Of a stretch of DNA of 64,000 nt, positions 1 to 10,660 are shown piece by piece. Source of the stretch: Sinotaia quadrata (lineage: Eukaryota; Mollusca; Gastropoda; Architaenioglossa; Viviparidae); assembly GCA_028829895.1 (NCBI GenBank), contig CM054181.1, positions 17,536,001 to 17,600,000 on the forward strand. Reading direction: 5' to 3'. The notes under the pieces were generated by a model. That model worked only from the letters and a program-made list of their open reading frames with translations, was not told where the DNA came from and made no database searches. The position numbers were made by a program, and so were the translations under genes. Every line of letters begins with the position of its first letter. Positions within the stretch are counted from its first letter, which is position 1.

Positions 1-563
1 GTGCACAAACCGCGGCCCGCGGGCCGCATGCGGCCCCTGACAGGGCCCGGTGCGGCCCCCAGAAGACTTTAGAATGTTACCATTATTTGTGGCCTGCAAG
101 GAGCTTTTAACATTATTCTGAACAAGGGAGTAGAACAGTGGTCTGCTTTCCCGCGCATGCTTCTTGTGCTGTGTTGAAAACAAACGCTGGATGCTGTATT
201 GAGGTGAGAGCACTGTGTATTGGGCACACTGTTCACTTCAGCTGATCAAAGGGGTATGTGTTGAAATAGTAGTATCTTTGATGTATGGCGACATCAAATA
301 GCCTTAGAAAGACCCAAGTCGACAGGCAGCCAGCCAAAGTTCAGTCTGGGGATGGGGTGAGGTGATGCAGGGAGGGGGGGAAGGAAGGTGCAATCAGTGT
401 GTATGAATATGCGGCTGTGGATGTCTGGTTGGCATGTACTAAATGAATTACACAGCGTGAAGTGAAGTTGTTTTTAAACTACTGCCCTTTGTAAATATGT
501 CAAAACCTGCTGCATAAGAAGCGTAAAATTGAAGACGAAAATCGTCAGTTTAAAGAAGAGTGG

Positions 564-2312
564 ATGGCTAAATACTTTATGTGGCATTTTAATGGAGCAG
601 CTCTGTGCTTAATTTGTTGTGAGTCTGTTACTGTGATTAAGGACTTCAACTGCAAGCGGCATTACAAAACAAAGCACGCTGCGACTTTTGATGACTTAAA
701 AGGTGCTGTGAGAAACAACAAACTTGAGCAACTTTTAAAAGGTCTGTCAGCACAGCAACATTTCTTCACAAAAAAGTCTGAAGAAAACAAGTATTTTGCT
801 CTGCAAGTTGCAAAGTAGCACATATTGTTGCCAAATCATCACAGCCATTTACTGACGGTGAGCCGTTTACTGACTGTGACTTAGTCAAAGACTGCATCCA
901 AGCTGTCCAATATGTCCTGAAAAGGCGGATCTTTTCAACACAGTCCCACTCTCACTGACGACCATTCAAGGCCCTGTTGAAGACTTAGCAACAGATGTTT
1001 GTGAACAGTTGTGTGAAAGACTTGCTAACTGTAAGTACTTTTCAATTGCTTTGGACAAGAGCACTGACAACGTTGACATAGCACAATTGCTGGATTTTGT
1101 GCGTGCTGTGGATGAGCTTTGAAATAACTCAAGAATTATCTGGTATGGCTTCACTCATGGGCGGACGACTGGTGAAGATATTTTTGGAGGAGTGACTTCC
1201 GTTCTTGGAAACCTTAACGTCCAGTGGCCAAAGCTAGCCAGCGTTACCACAGATGGTGTGCCTGCTATGACTGGAAGAGCATCAGGATATGTTGCTCATT
1301 TGCTGCCACATTTGCAGGGGCTTGGAATTCCAACAGATAGTGTCCACATGTACCATTGCATAATTCATCAGGATTCGCTCTGTGCACGAATCTTGAAATT
1401 TGACGTCATGAAATTCGTTTTTAATTCTGTGAACTTCATATGATCCAGAGGACTTAATCATCAACAGTTCAGACCATTTCTTGAAGACATCAAGGCAGAA
1501 TATCGAGACATTCTGTATCACACATGTGGCTGAGTCGAGGAAAGGTATTAAAGGTATTAAAATGGTTTGTTGAGTTGCGAACGGAAATTTGTGAATTCCT
1601 TACTGTCAAAGGCAAAGACATGGCTGTGTTTGCTGACAAACAGTGGTTGGCAGACTTGGCATTTCTGACAGACATGGCAGATCACTTGAATAGATTCAAC
1701 CAGCGTCTCCAAGGCAAAGATCACTTTATCTTTGATATGTACAAGGAACTGCAGTCCTTCACGTTGAAGTTGAGGCTCTTCTGTTCGAATCTGCAAGCTG
1801 GAAATCTTTGTCATTTTCCGATTTGTTCAGCTTTTCAGAAGGAGTACCAATGTAACTTCAGCAGATACCATTGCAATTGTGAAACATTGCTGAAGGAATT
1901 TACTGAACGCTTTGATGCCTTCAAGGAGCACAAGGACTTATTCAACTTCATTCGCGATCCTTTCTCATGTAGTGTAGAGTCCGTGCCTGATCACTGTCAA
2001 CTGGTCATTGATCTTCAATGTTCACCTGAACTGAAGTCATCATTTCAGCAGAACAACATTTTAACATTTTATGGAAGTCTCAGCTCGAGCACATACAGAA
2101 ATGTCAAGGACTTGGCTTGCAAGTTGTTGTCAGAATTCGGCAGCACATACTTGTGTGAACAAACGTTTTCAGTAATGAACATGAACAAGAACAAGCTGAG
2201 ATCGAATTTGACCGACAACAATCTCTGTTCGATTTTGAGGCTGGCGACTACAAAACTCGAACCAAATATTGATAAAGTTGTTAACAACATTCAGGCTCAC
2301 CCTTCTCACTAA
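564..2312 (+). pseudogene. hAT transposase (ZBED5/GTF2IRD2-like), several breaks
   Basis: Translated pieces match ZBED5/GTF2IRD2-type hAT transposases in order. A BED-like zinc finger lies in 564-818 (CLIC...RHYKTKH). The first catalytic block FSIALDKSTD is near 1040-1070, with the family's usual DES replaced by DKS. A TTDGVPAMTGR block lies near 1250-1280. WLSRGKVL begins at about 1526. The C-terminal dimerisation region (FGSTYLCEQTFSVMN, then KLRSNLTDNNL) lies near 2130-2225. Breaks: a frame change between about 818 and 960, in-frame TGA at 1120 and 1441, and a deletion plus frameshift near 1520. The last 262 codons (1524-2312, stop TAA) are open. This is a relic, but the long open 3' part and recognisable termini suggest it is not very old. 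Confidence 0.9.
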
Positions 2313-2495
2313 TAAAGACTAAATCTATGTTAATAAGGCAAAAACGAATGTAAAGACATTATTTCATTATTTGTGAAATATTATTTATTTTCTATTCATT
2401 TCTACTCATTATTTTCTACTCAGCCATCCATGTCCAATCTGACTTGCGGCCCTCCATGCACTATCAGTTGGAAATGTGGCCCTCTGGCCTAAAAA

Positions 2496-2510
2496 GTTTG
2501 TGCACCCCTG
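2496..2510. repeat. right terminal inverted repeat of the first hAT element
   Basis: GTTTGTGCACCCCTG is the inverse complement of window bases 1-10 plus the five bases expected just upstream. Ends in CCCCTG are typical of animal hAT elements. Confidence 0.85.
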
Positions 2511-2681
2511 ATCTAAAGCATACTACTTACGTGTCAAAATGTTCTGCTACGGACTTAATGTTCAACAAAATTTTCAACAGATGCACGGAAATGATGCCTC
2601 AGGTAAAAGTATCTGCTCTAAAGCGTAGAAGTAAAGATTAAAAAAATAAGTAAAATTTATTATGACAAAACACATGTATAC

Positions 2682-2736
2682 CTGAATCGCCAACAACGAG
2701 TACTTTCGCCTTGTCGATGGCACCGATCGCCGCCAT
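2682..2736 (-). CDS. RABL3: RABL3 first coding exon (Rab-like GTPase, partial)
   Basis: Read on the minus strand, ATG at 2736-2734 opens 18 codons plus one base: MAAIGAIDKAKVLVVGDS, then a donor GTATAC at 2681-2676. In RABL3 the first residues are followed by a KVLVLGDSG-VGKSS P-loop. This exon stops inside that loop, at the same place and in phase 1, so the next codon would be Gly. RABL3 is a small Rab-like GTPase without the usual prenylated tail; vertebrate RABL3 has been linked to Ras-pathway prenylation, but the sequence here cannot address that. The rest of the gene must lie left of the window, beyond the hAT element. The short exon alone would be weak evidence. The P-loop match, the donor and the divergent GTF2E1 neighbour together make the call strong. 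Confidence 0.85.
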
Positions 2737-3352
2737 ACTTCCAAAGGGAAGCTATTCATTCACATGCATAACAACTAAACACAAATTTGAAACCGTAACC
2801 ACTTAGCGTCGTACCCTTTTCAATAATATCTATAGCCAAGGATTTAGCTATCAAAACATGTTCATAAGTATAAATACTACTTATATATATGTTTTTACTT
2901 GGCTTACCTTATTAGTTATTCTTATCAATACAGCAAACATTAAAAATATGCAGTCCATTTATTAATTTAAAGAGAACTAGTATTTTTTAATAATTTCATT
3001 CCTTTCAATTATATGTCATTTAACAATCTTTACTTTTCCTCCAGAATTTATTTCAAATATTTATCTTCTGTAATTTCCAAACAGACTAGTAAAAATGATT
3101 TAATCTTCCTAAAATTAAATATTGTTTACATTTTAAAGAATAACATCTATAGAAATATGTTATTACTCAATTAAGAGGTTTATTATTACTGTCAGCAAAA
3201 AAACCCAACCATTTCTGCTACTGTCTCTTGTTTTATTTTTTAAAAATAACTTATTAGTATTAATTTATAAAGGGTTAAACAGTAAGTTAATGATCTATAG
3301 ATGGGCTTTTATTTTTAATAAACCAACGAATAAAAAATACATTTTATAGCAG
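2731..3352. repeat. Segmental duplication, copy 1 (RABL3 leader and upstream)
   Basis: Runs from the RABL3 start codon outward. The stretch next to the ATG (2734-2771) differs from copy 2 at only three of 38 positions. Farther out the match is patchy but collinear: TTATCAATACAGCAAACAT, AATTTCATTC, TTTCCTCC, TAATTTCCAAA and ATTTCTGCTACT recur in the same order in copy 2. Confidence 0.8.
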
Positions 3353-3354
3353 TG

Positions 3355-3375
3355 GCAGGGAATTGCTTTCCCTGC
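3355..3375. repeat. Perfect 8-bp hairpin in the intergenic region
   Basis: GCAGGGAA (3355-3362) and TTCCCTGC (3368-3375) are perfect inverse complements with a five-base loop. It lies in the part between the two duplicate blocks. Function unknown; it could be chance. Confidence 0.5.
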
Positions 3376-4272
3376 AGTGCTTGAGTGCATTTCAACACAA
3401 AGGGTCCCAACATGTGTTCCTTGTGAAGAAAATTCTTGTAATTTGCAAAATCAACAGAGGTTTGAGTCGGGTTTTCTTAGGGCTCACGATCATAAATTGA
3501 CAGCCTGTCTTTCTTGAAAACTGTGAAGTGAAGAAAATAAAGTGCACACAGAATGGTGTGTGTGTGTGTGTGTATTAGTTAAAATATTTAAATTGTTGGT
3601 TAACATAGCTTATATTTTTCTTTTAATTGTTCCTATTAGCCTTTGATGTTGTCATTACTAATGTAGGCCTATATGAATTCTCTGATACTATGCAGGAATT
3701 TATTTTATCTTTCAAGTTTCTATTGGCTGTAGTGGGAAAAGTCTGGGATTAATCACTGCTTATCACCACACTGGAAGTTACTTTGTTTTGAGTTGTCTTC
3801 TGCACAACGCGTGCAGTATTTTTTGTTTCAAACAAACTATATAGACTTATAGATGAAGAATTTTCCTATTTTCTGGTAGTTTTTAAGTCTGCTATGTTAT
3901 CGGAATCACCAAGAACGTAATTTAAGAAAATTTAAGTTTAACCGTATTTCACTTTATCTTGAAATTCCCGCGCATTATTTAGTATGGAAATGTGAAGCTT
4001 GTTCTCTCCCCTACATGAAAACCGTTATTATTTTTAGATTACTGTACCGCACGCGTCCCCGCGGACCGAGAAAGTGCTTGTGTTAAGCGTTAGCGCTGGA
4101 CAAGTTTTGACGTCTTGGTCAAAAAGTCGCTCGGTTGGTAACTTCTTATTACTTTTTCACAATTATTTATTAAAACAAAAAACACAGAAAGACAGATCAG
4201 AGAACAAACTTTTGTTTCATGTGCTTTTATTTTACAAAGCTTCAATATACAGAGGAAACATTTTTGTCCTGT

Positions 4273-4980
4273 CACCGCCATATTTCTAAAGGGAAGCTAT
4301 TCATTCACATCCATAAAAGATAGGACCAATCACAACATACATTTTAAAGTTTAACCAATCGGTGAAACTTTAACTACTAGTGTCAGACATGTTGCAGTCA
4401 AATTAGTATTGTTTATCTTATGTAGGAGATTGGCGGTCAGAATGTGTTCAAAATATAAATATGAATTATATGTTTAAATGAACTTGACTTATATTTAGCT
4501 CATATTAATTAGTTAAACGTTATCAATACAGCAAACATCAAAATCTGCAGTTCATATATTTAAAATATTTTTTAAAAATAATTTCATTCACTCCGTTGAA
4601 TTTTTAAAATGCCATTGTTCACAATCTTTATTTTTCCTCCTTAATTTATTATAAGTATGTAGCCTCTTTAATTTCCAAATATACCAGTAAAAATGGTTTA
4701 AGATTTCTAAAGTAAATATGGCGTTTACGTTTTAAAGGATGCTATCTTATAAAAAATATTTTAATTTTATTATTAAATATTTATTTTTACTTGTACAATC
4801 AACTAAATAGGCTAGATTTCTGCTACTCTTGTTCATTATATATATTTTTTCAATATTTTTAAAATAAAAAATAATACACCCTATTTACAAAGAAAGAATT
4901 AAACGGTAAATTGTGATCTGTGGGTTGTTATTTATTTGTCCTAGACCAATGAATACATAATATATACCAGTACATATCGT
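4273..4980. repeat. Segmental duplication, copy 2 (second RABL3-type leader with ATG)
   Basis: Same orientation as copy 1, 1.5 kb away. It keeps a minus-strand ATGGCGGTGA at 4281, but the codons after Ala no longer resemble RABL3, and a 63-codon frame without known similarity follows. It lies directly upstream of the GTF2E1 coding start and may supply part of its promoter or leader. Whether the minus-strand ATG is used is unknown. Confidence 0.75.
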
Positions 4981-5236
4981 CATTGTAAAAAAAGATGTAC
5001 AGATCTTTCAAGTTTCATTGAACTCTCTCTTTGTATTTTTACTTGACGTATAAAACAGCTTGCACTCTGAGAATCTATTTAAATTGTTGTTGGTGAAAAT
5101 GACTTAAAATTTAAATATACAGGAAAGTAGCAGTTAGTTATTGCTACTCATAATTTTGTAAATTTAAAAGGTTAAATAAATAATTTGTGTTTGTGACGAT
5201 AATCCTGAAACTGTTCCAGATTTTGCTAAACATAGA

Positions 5237-5365
5237 ATGGCAACAGATATACAAACTGAGGTCCCTATGGTGCTGAAGAAGTTGGTGCGAATGATTACTC
5301 GTGGGTTCTTCTCCATAGAGCATGCCATTGTTGTGGACATGCTAGTTAGACATCCATGCATCAAG
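5237..5365 (+). CDS. GTF2E1: GTF2E1 coding exon 1 (aa 1-43)
   Basis: Ends CATCAAG before donor GTGAGA at 5366 (phase 0). It encodes the first helices of the winged-helix region ([21 protein letters not shown]). Its 5' boundary as a transcript exon is not resolved. Confidence 0.93.
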
Positions 5366-8300
5366 GTGAGAGAAACATATAATTATAAACATTTTACAAC
5401 TGTTTGATTTTTTATTTTTTAAAAAAATACCCCACACTAGTATACTATAATGACAACAGAAGTATAAGCCTGACCCAAAAGGCCTTATCAGTGCAGTTCA
5501 CTGTGTACTGTTTTGGTACAACAGTTTATTTCACTTATCACTTAGGGCCTATCACATGTAAAGGCAAGCTTCTCTAAAGTCTTTCTGTAGGAATGGAAAC
5601 ACTCACAAATGAAACAGGTGCTATTGTCAGATTTATGAACCCATATATCTGCACTTGAATTTGCAGAAAAGGAGTAGATTTGATATTTTCTGAAAAGTGA
5701 CACCAAAAAAAGAAAGAGTCATGTTTGATGGCAAGTCATAAGTCTAAGACACTCATCTGACACACTTATATAAAGAGAGTTAACTCATTAACACACCTGT
5801 TGTAAATCATTACAATTTAAATGCCTGTCCAAGTCTTTTTCTTGTTGTTTTCTTATGTTTTAATATCTTCAGTCTCTTATTTAAAAAAAAATAATATTTG
5901 TGTATGTTTTTGTATATGTGCATTAATATACATACATATGTATATGTTTGTTGGATTGGTTAAGTGTTTTATCTGACTGAATAATAACATTAATACAGAA
6001 AATAAGCATTGATTATTAAGTATTATTCCTAATTTTTCTTATACATTAATATTATTTGTAAGTTTATATTTTCCTTGATTTTCTTATTTGGTATTTTATA
6101 TAACATTAAAAGTTTTCCTGGGTCAACAGGATATAAAAATTAAAACTGCTATGAATGTAATGGATGCTTATGACTGTTTCTAACAAAAAAAAAAATAAGG
6201 AAGAGAAATCGTTTAAATTTGGCCCTGAATTTTTAATAAGTTTGCTTTTAATAATTATGATATAATTTCTTGAAAAAATATTTGACATAATAATATTTCA
6301 TTTGAACTCTTTTCTTTATATATGACCTGAACAGGACACAGTTCTAAAGTTTTCTCATTTTCAATTTTGATGCATATACAAGTTAATAAGGGTGGTAAGG
6401 TGTTGTTTTTACATTTGTGTGCATAAGTTAACGAAGTATTAAGTGAACTATTGTGTGTACCTAAGAGCAAAGTAATGCATATATCTGTAATTAAAATAGG
6501 GAATTATGCATTTCTTTATGTATAGGAGGATGATTTATCAGAACTGTTGCGGTATGAGAAAAGACATCTGCGGTCCTTACTGAATACCCTGAAAAATGAA
6601 AAGTTCCTTAAAAGTCGAATGCGTGTGGAAACAGATGCCGAGGGCCACACAACAAGGCACAGCTATTACTTCATCAGTTACAATGTTTTTGTCAATGTTG
6701 TCAAGTATAAGTTGGACCACATACGAAAAAAGATTGAGTTAGAGGAACGTAACAGCAGCAGCCGAGCTTCTTTCAAGTAAATTATGTAATTTTTAAATTG
6801 CTTAGGATATATATATATAAAATAACATATTATTTAGAAACTTAATTTCCTTTGCACTTTTCTTTCTTTATTATTTAAAAAAGAAAGTATTTTGACACAA
6901 TGAATATAGTTAAAATTTCATGAATAATTGTTAAATAACTGGGAAGTTCTGAGTGCTGATATGTTTTAGATTTTTAGAAAATGGAAATGGCTATTAGTAT
7001 TACTATAATAAAACTTGTTTAATTTCTCTTTGTTCATTTTTGGTATTGTGTGCCTAAACTATATAAACCTAAATTTAAGAATGATTTTGTTTTAAAAACA
7101 AAGTAATATAAATAAAGTATTAATATAAATAATAAAAACATATAATAATAATGATTTTTTTTTTTTTCATCTCTCTTTGGCATGAATCTATTTTGAACAT
7201 TCTGTGATTTCTTGGATGTGGAAAAGATAATCATATTGCCTTCAGATGTGTAATAATAATGCAAAAATAATCCTTGTATTTCCTTTCATTTCTGTCAGCT
7301 GTCCTGGTTGCCGCAAAACATTCACTGATTTTGAAGTAGGTCAGCTGCTTGATTTCGCAACACAACAGCTCTTGTGCACGTTCTGCCAGGAGGAAGTAGT
7401 TGAAGATGAGAGTTCTCTCCCCAAATCAGATGCCCGAACCTCCCTGGCTCGATTCAACGAACAAATTCAGCCAATCTATGACTTATTGCAAGAATGTGAG
7501 GAAATCAAACTGGCACCATATCTCCTAGAACCAGAACCAACAGATATACGGAAAATTATTCGGTAAGATAATTTAATTTTTGAATGTTTTCCTCCTATTT
7601 TTTTGATTATTAGTTGTTATTTTTTTTAGTCACAGCAGGCTTATAAATATTTTATTTTTGATATCCATGATATAATACAAAAATAATGTATCACAAATCT
7701 TTTTGTTTCCTGAGAAATTATCTCCTGTTTGCATATAATTAATGTATCCTAAATAAATAACAATCTTCATTTTTTTTAGTTTTCTTTTGCCTGCTATGTA
7801 ATTCTTTGCTCTTATATTTTATGTTATTTTAACTTTAGAAACTATTGCAATCTGTGTGCTTATAGTTAAATCTATTGTTTTAGACATTGAATTAGTTCAT
7901 TTATAAAACTGCTTGATATAAATATGGTATTAAGCGATACTAACTTAATGGAATTGTTTGACTACACTTTCAGCTCTAACAGAACTTTTGTAAATTGGCA
8001 TTTAAATAATTTCCTAAACCTTACCATTGCTCTATCCTTCAAGTAGCCAGACAGGGTCGCAGTCACAGAGAAAACAGGATCTGGACAGTGCCACTTGGAG
8101 TGGTGATTCCACAAAGAATGTAGCATTTGGTTATTCTGATACCAGCGTCACCATCACAGTTGGTGAGGCAGTTGGACCAGCACCTGAGAAAAAGGGGGTT
8201 CCCATCTGGATGCAGGAGAGCACTGTAAAAGGTGTTTCTATGATAGATGGCACTGAGACAGTGGTGTGTATAGTTTTCTGCCATATTTGTAATTCTTGAG

Positions 8301-10660
8301 TATTTTGATCTCTTATTATTACTCAGTTCAAAAAAAATCTTAACTTTAGTTCTTTCTATCCAGGATGTTCCAAATTTAAGTATAAATGCACCACTGCTAT
8401 TGACATGTAAAATTATTGTTTTTTGAGAGGGAATTCCTTAAAATTCTGGACTAGACACTCTGTAGGCCAGAGATTTTGTTGTTGTTGTTGTCTTAAATAG
8501 TGAGAGCAGTGTTCATAATAGGGGAAATAATCTGTTAGATCTATTCTACACTGTGGAAATATCACATATAATTACCTTGACCCAATTAAAATGTTGGCCA
8601 CATTAGCCAAAGTACCATTAGTACTCCATGCTGATCTGTGAGTCCTCACTTTTTTAGCCTATGGGTCAGAGAACTTTTATGAATGTAAGTCAGACAGTGG
8701 GCTTTGATCTTATTGATATTTTTGCCACAGCAACAAAATGTGCATTAATTTCCAATATTTAACTGTATTGTGTCTACCTATCATGAACAATAGGACTTTA
8801 TGATCTGTGACTTTAGAAATTCATGTTCCTATATTGGTAGGTATATTAAAAGTAAGGAAATTGAGAGAGCTGGAGAAGAGAACCTTTTCTTTTTTTCAAT
8901 TTAATGCTTTAGAAATGGGGGAGCTGATTACAACGATGCTCTTCTTTAGAGTGATATTAAACTATAAACAGAGAGTGGAATATTTCAAGCTTGAATAAAG
9001 AAAATGTTCAGCCAGAAGAGGAAATCATTACTTTCAAATTTTTATTTAAGATTAGTTTGTCAAGGGTTTTAATAATGCAGCAAAGAAAATAATCACTGAT
9101 GCTGACTACAACTATGAGAATGAATGAAAAAATATTTTGGTTAATATTTCTTAGCTTTCTTATGTGTTAAATTCTAATTTCCTTTTTTTTCTGGTGATGG
9201 TGGTTCCGTTAGCTTCCTTTTCCTCCAGAGCTTGGATGGGGCCTTTCGCCTTAGGGCGTTCTCAGCCCTGGATAGCTCTGGAGGAACTTGGTTCCTTCAC
9301 TAATTCCTGGGTCCTGACCACTCCAGATTGAACTTAAGAGTTTGATCGTTTTTGAAGAGTAATATTTTTTTATCTTCACAAGGGATAGCAAATAATCATT
9401 GTTGAATTATATTTTAAGTTATATTGCATAAAATTTTCAATATGTCCTAAAATACTTCATGTACAGCCATTGCACTGATCTAATAGATATCATATGGAAA
9501 TAAAGGGAAATAATTTATAGTGAAATGATCATGATATCTACACATACAGTAAAAATGTTATGGTTGTGGGGGTTTGTGGGCTGAAGTAAAAAAGTACTGG
9601 ACAGATTTTTATCGGACTTTTTCTGTTGTATACCTTAGTGCCCTAAAATCAAAATAGGCTATTTAACATCACGCTCTCCCATAAAGGACCATGTCTGCAG
9701 CCCTAAGACTACAAAAATTTCCATTAAAATGAAGCACATGCACTCAGGCCTCTGTCAAGCATGATTTTACATGTGCATTTATACTCTCTATATGATTTTG
9801 TAATTGTGATGTGATTTTGCACGCATAATTATTTATAGAATTCTTCTTGGATTAAATAATGGTCTTATTGACCTCTAAAGATTATGATTCTTTGTATATT
9901 TGTTTAGTCCAAAACAAACAAAGATGGAGCCACTTTTCGCCCATCATCAAGTACTGTGCCACCTAGTGAGGACATTATGCAGACATTGTTAGTGCATGAA
10001 CCAAAGGCTGGATTGTCACGATTACCAGAACAGGAATCAAGTGACGAATCAGATGAGGAGACTGCAGATGTTGCAGGTGCATCTTTTAGAGGTAGGAAAA
10101 TAAATATATTTAAGTAAAACGTGCTTATCTCCCTCTTCCCATCCAGTTTTTTATTAAAAAAATCTGGCTTATCTCCCCCTTTCCACACAACCGCTTCTTC
10201 CATTTTGCCCAGGTTATTTTTAGCATCACGGTTCTGATTGTTCGTGAAATAAGTTTCTTCCTTGCTCATTCAAGGTTTTGTTTGTCAGTTTATGCTCAAA
10301 GTTTATTTATCAAGCCTACTTTAGAAACAAAACCAGCAGTGTTGGAATCTCTTAAGTGTGTGCATCTTTTTCTTCTTTAGATATTTTAAATTAAAGTTTA
10401 TGCATTTTGATTTCACAGTGCTATCATAATATTATTTTGTTTACATTTCATATTTCTTTGCCTCTAAACTCATATCTGTAGGCGATGTTGAAGAAATGGA
10501 CAGTGATGATGAAGAAGATACAATTCCCATGGTTACCATTGGTGAGAAACGTGTGCCATTCCAAGATGTCACAGACGAAATGGTTGCTCGGATGACTCCA
10601 TCAGAGAAAGAAGAGTACATTCGAATTGGACAAGAACTGTATGAGAATATATATGAGTGA
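5237..10660 (+). CDS. GTF2E1: General transcription factor IIE subunit 1 (TFIIE alpha), six coding exons
   Basis: Joined exons 5237-5365, 6526-6776, 7299-7562, 8044-8263, 9908-10091 and 10482-10660 give 408 aa (human about 439). All introns are GT-AG and all phases fit. TFIIE alpha pairs with TFIIE beta in the Pol II preinitiation complex and recruits and stimulates TFIIH. Visible parts: an N-terminal winged-helix region (about 1-120, ending [18 protein letters not shown]), a zinc ribbon with Cys128, 131, 153 and 156 (CPGC...CTFC), the [16 protein letters not shown] helix (about 172-187), a [11 protein letters not shown] motif and an acidic C-terminus ending ELYENIYE. The start ATG in AGAATGG gives [10 protein letters not shown], matching the family start, and is the first in-frame ATG. 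The gene appears intact and functional. Confidence 0.97.
6526..6776 (+). CDS. GTF2E1: GTF2E1 coding exon 2 (aa 44-127)
   Basis: Acceptor TATAG at 6521-6525, donor GTAAAT at 6777 (phase 2). It encodes the rest of the winged-helix domain, including [19 protein letters not shown] and the [20 protein letters not shown] strand region that is strongly conserved in TFIIE alpha. Confidence 0.95.
7299..7562 (+). CDS. GTF2E1: GTF2E1 coding exon 3 (aa 127-215), zinc ribbon
   Basis: Acceptor TCTGTCAG ends at 7298, donor GTAAGA at 7563 (phase 2). It holds both CxxC pairs of the zinc ribbon, 21 residues apart, then [20 protein letters not shown]. The codon split across intron 2 becomes Asn (AA|C), where the human protein has Lys. 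Confidence 0.95.
8044..8263 (+). CDS. GTF2E1: GTF2E1 coding exon 4 (aa 215-288)
   Basis: The acceptor is a tandem AAG/TAG: exon start 8044 or 8047 both keep frame and differ by one residue (RSQTG or RQTG). Donor GTGTGT at 8264 (phase 0). The exon encodes a Ser/Thr-rich linker, then [12 protein letters not shown], the counterpart of the human PIWLRESTVQG motif. Confidence 0.9.
9222..9284. repeat. 11-bp perfect inverted repeat in GTF2E1 intron 4
   Basis: CCTCCAGAGCT (9222-9232) and AGCTCTGGAGG (9274-9284) are perfect inverse complements, separated by 41 GC-rich bases that can themselves fold (GGGC/GCCC blocks). This block is clearly less AT-rich than the intron around it. It could be a short MITE or SINE remnant; no A or B box is clear. 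Confidence 0.55.
9908..10091 (+). CDS. GTF2E1: GTF2E1 coding exon 5 (aa 289-350)
   Basis: Acceptor TTTAG ends at 9907, donor GTAGGA at 10092 (phase 1). It encodes [12 protein letters not shown], matching the human NEEVMRALLIHE helix, and an acidic serine stretch ([14 protein letters not shown]). Confidence 0.92.
10482..10660 (+). CDS. GTF2E1: GTF2E1 coding exon 6 (aa 350-408) and stop
   Basis: Acceptor CTGTAG ends at 10481; stop TGA at 10658-10660. It encodes the acidic [17 protein letters not shown] segment and [20 protein letters not shown]. In human TFIIE alpha the corresponding C-terminus contacts the p62 subunit of TFIIH. Confidence 0.95.

Larger units (their letters stand above)
1..2510 (+). 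mobile_element. hAT DNA transposon (ZBED/GTF2IRD2-like), left tip cut off by window edge
   Basis: The right end reads GTTTGTGCACCCCTG at 2496-2510. Its reverse complement is CAGGGGTGCACAAAC, and the window opens with GTGCACAAAC, so only the first five bases of the left inverted repeat are missing. GC-rich GCGGCC-type subterminal repeats sit just inside both ends (about 11-60 and 2443-2490), a layout common in hAT elements of the ZBED/Charlie type. The 8 bp after the right end (2511-2518, ATCTAAAG) would be the target duplication; its partner lies outside the window. The element carries a broken transposase (564-2312) and seems to sit in RABL3 intron 1, 171 bp from the exon 1 donor. Confidence 0.9.
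2737..5236. promoter_or_regulatory. Head-to-head RABL3 / GTF2E1 intergenic (probable bidirectional promoter) region
   Basis: The 2.5 kb between the two divergent start codons must hold both transcription starts. It has one GC-rich spike near 4045-4075 in otherwise AT-rich DNA. It contains two diverged copies of a block that begins at the RABL3 ATG (2731-3352 and 4273-4980) and a unique middle part with a small perfect hairpin (3355-3375). The GTF2E1 leader is not resolved: no ATG precedes 5237 in frame after the TAA at 5177, and an upstream noncoding exon is possible. No TATA box can be assigned with confidence. Confidence 0.6.
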
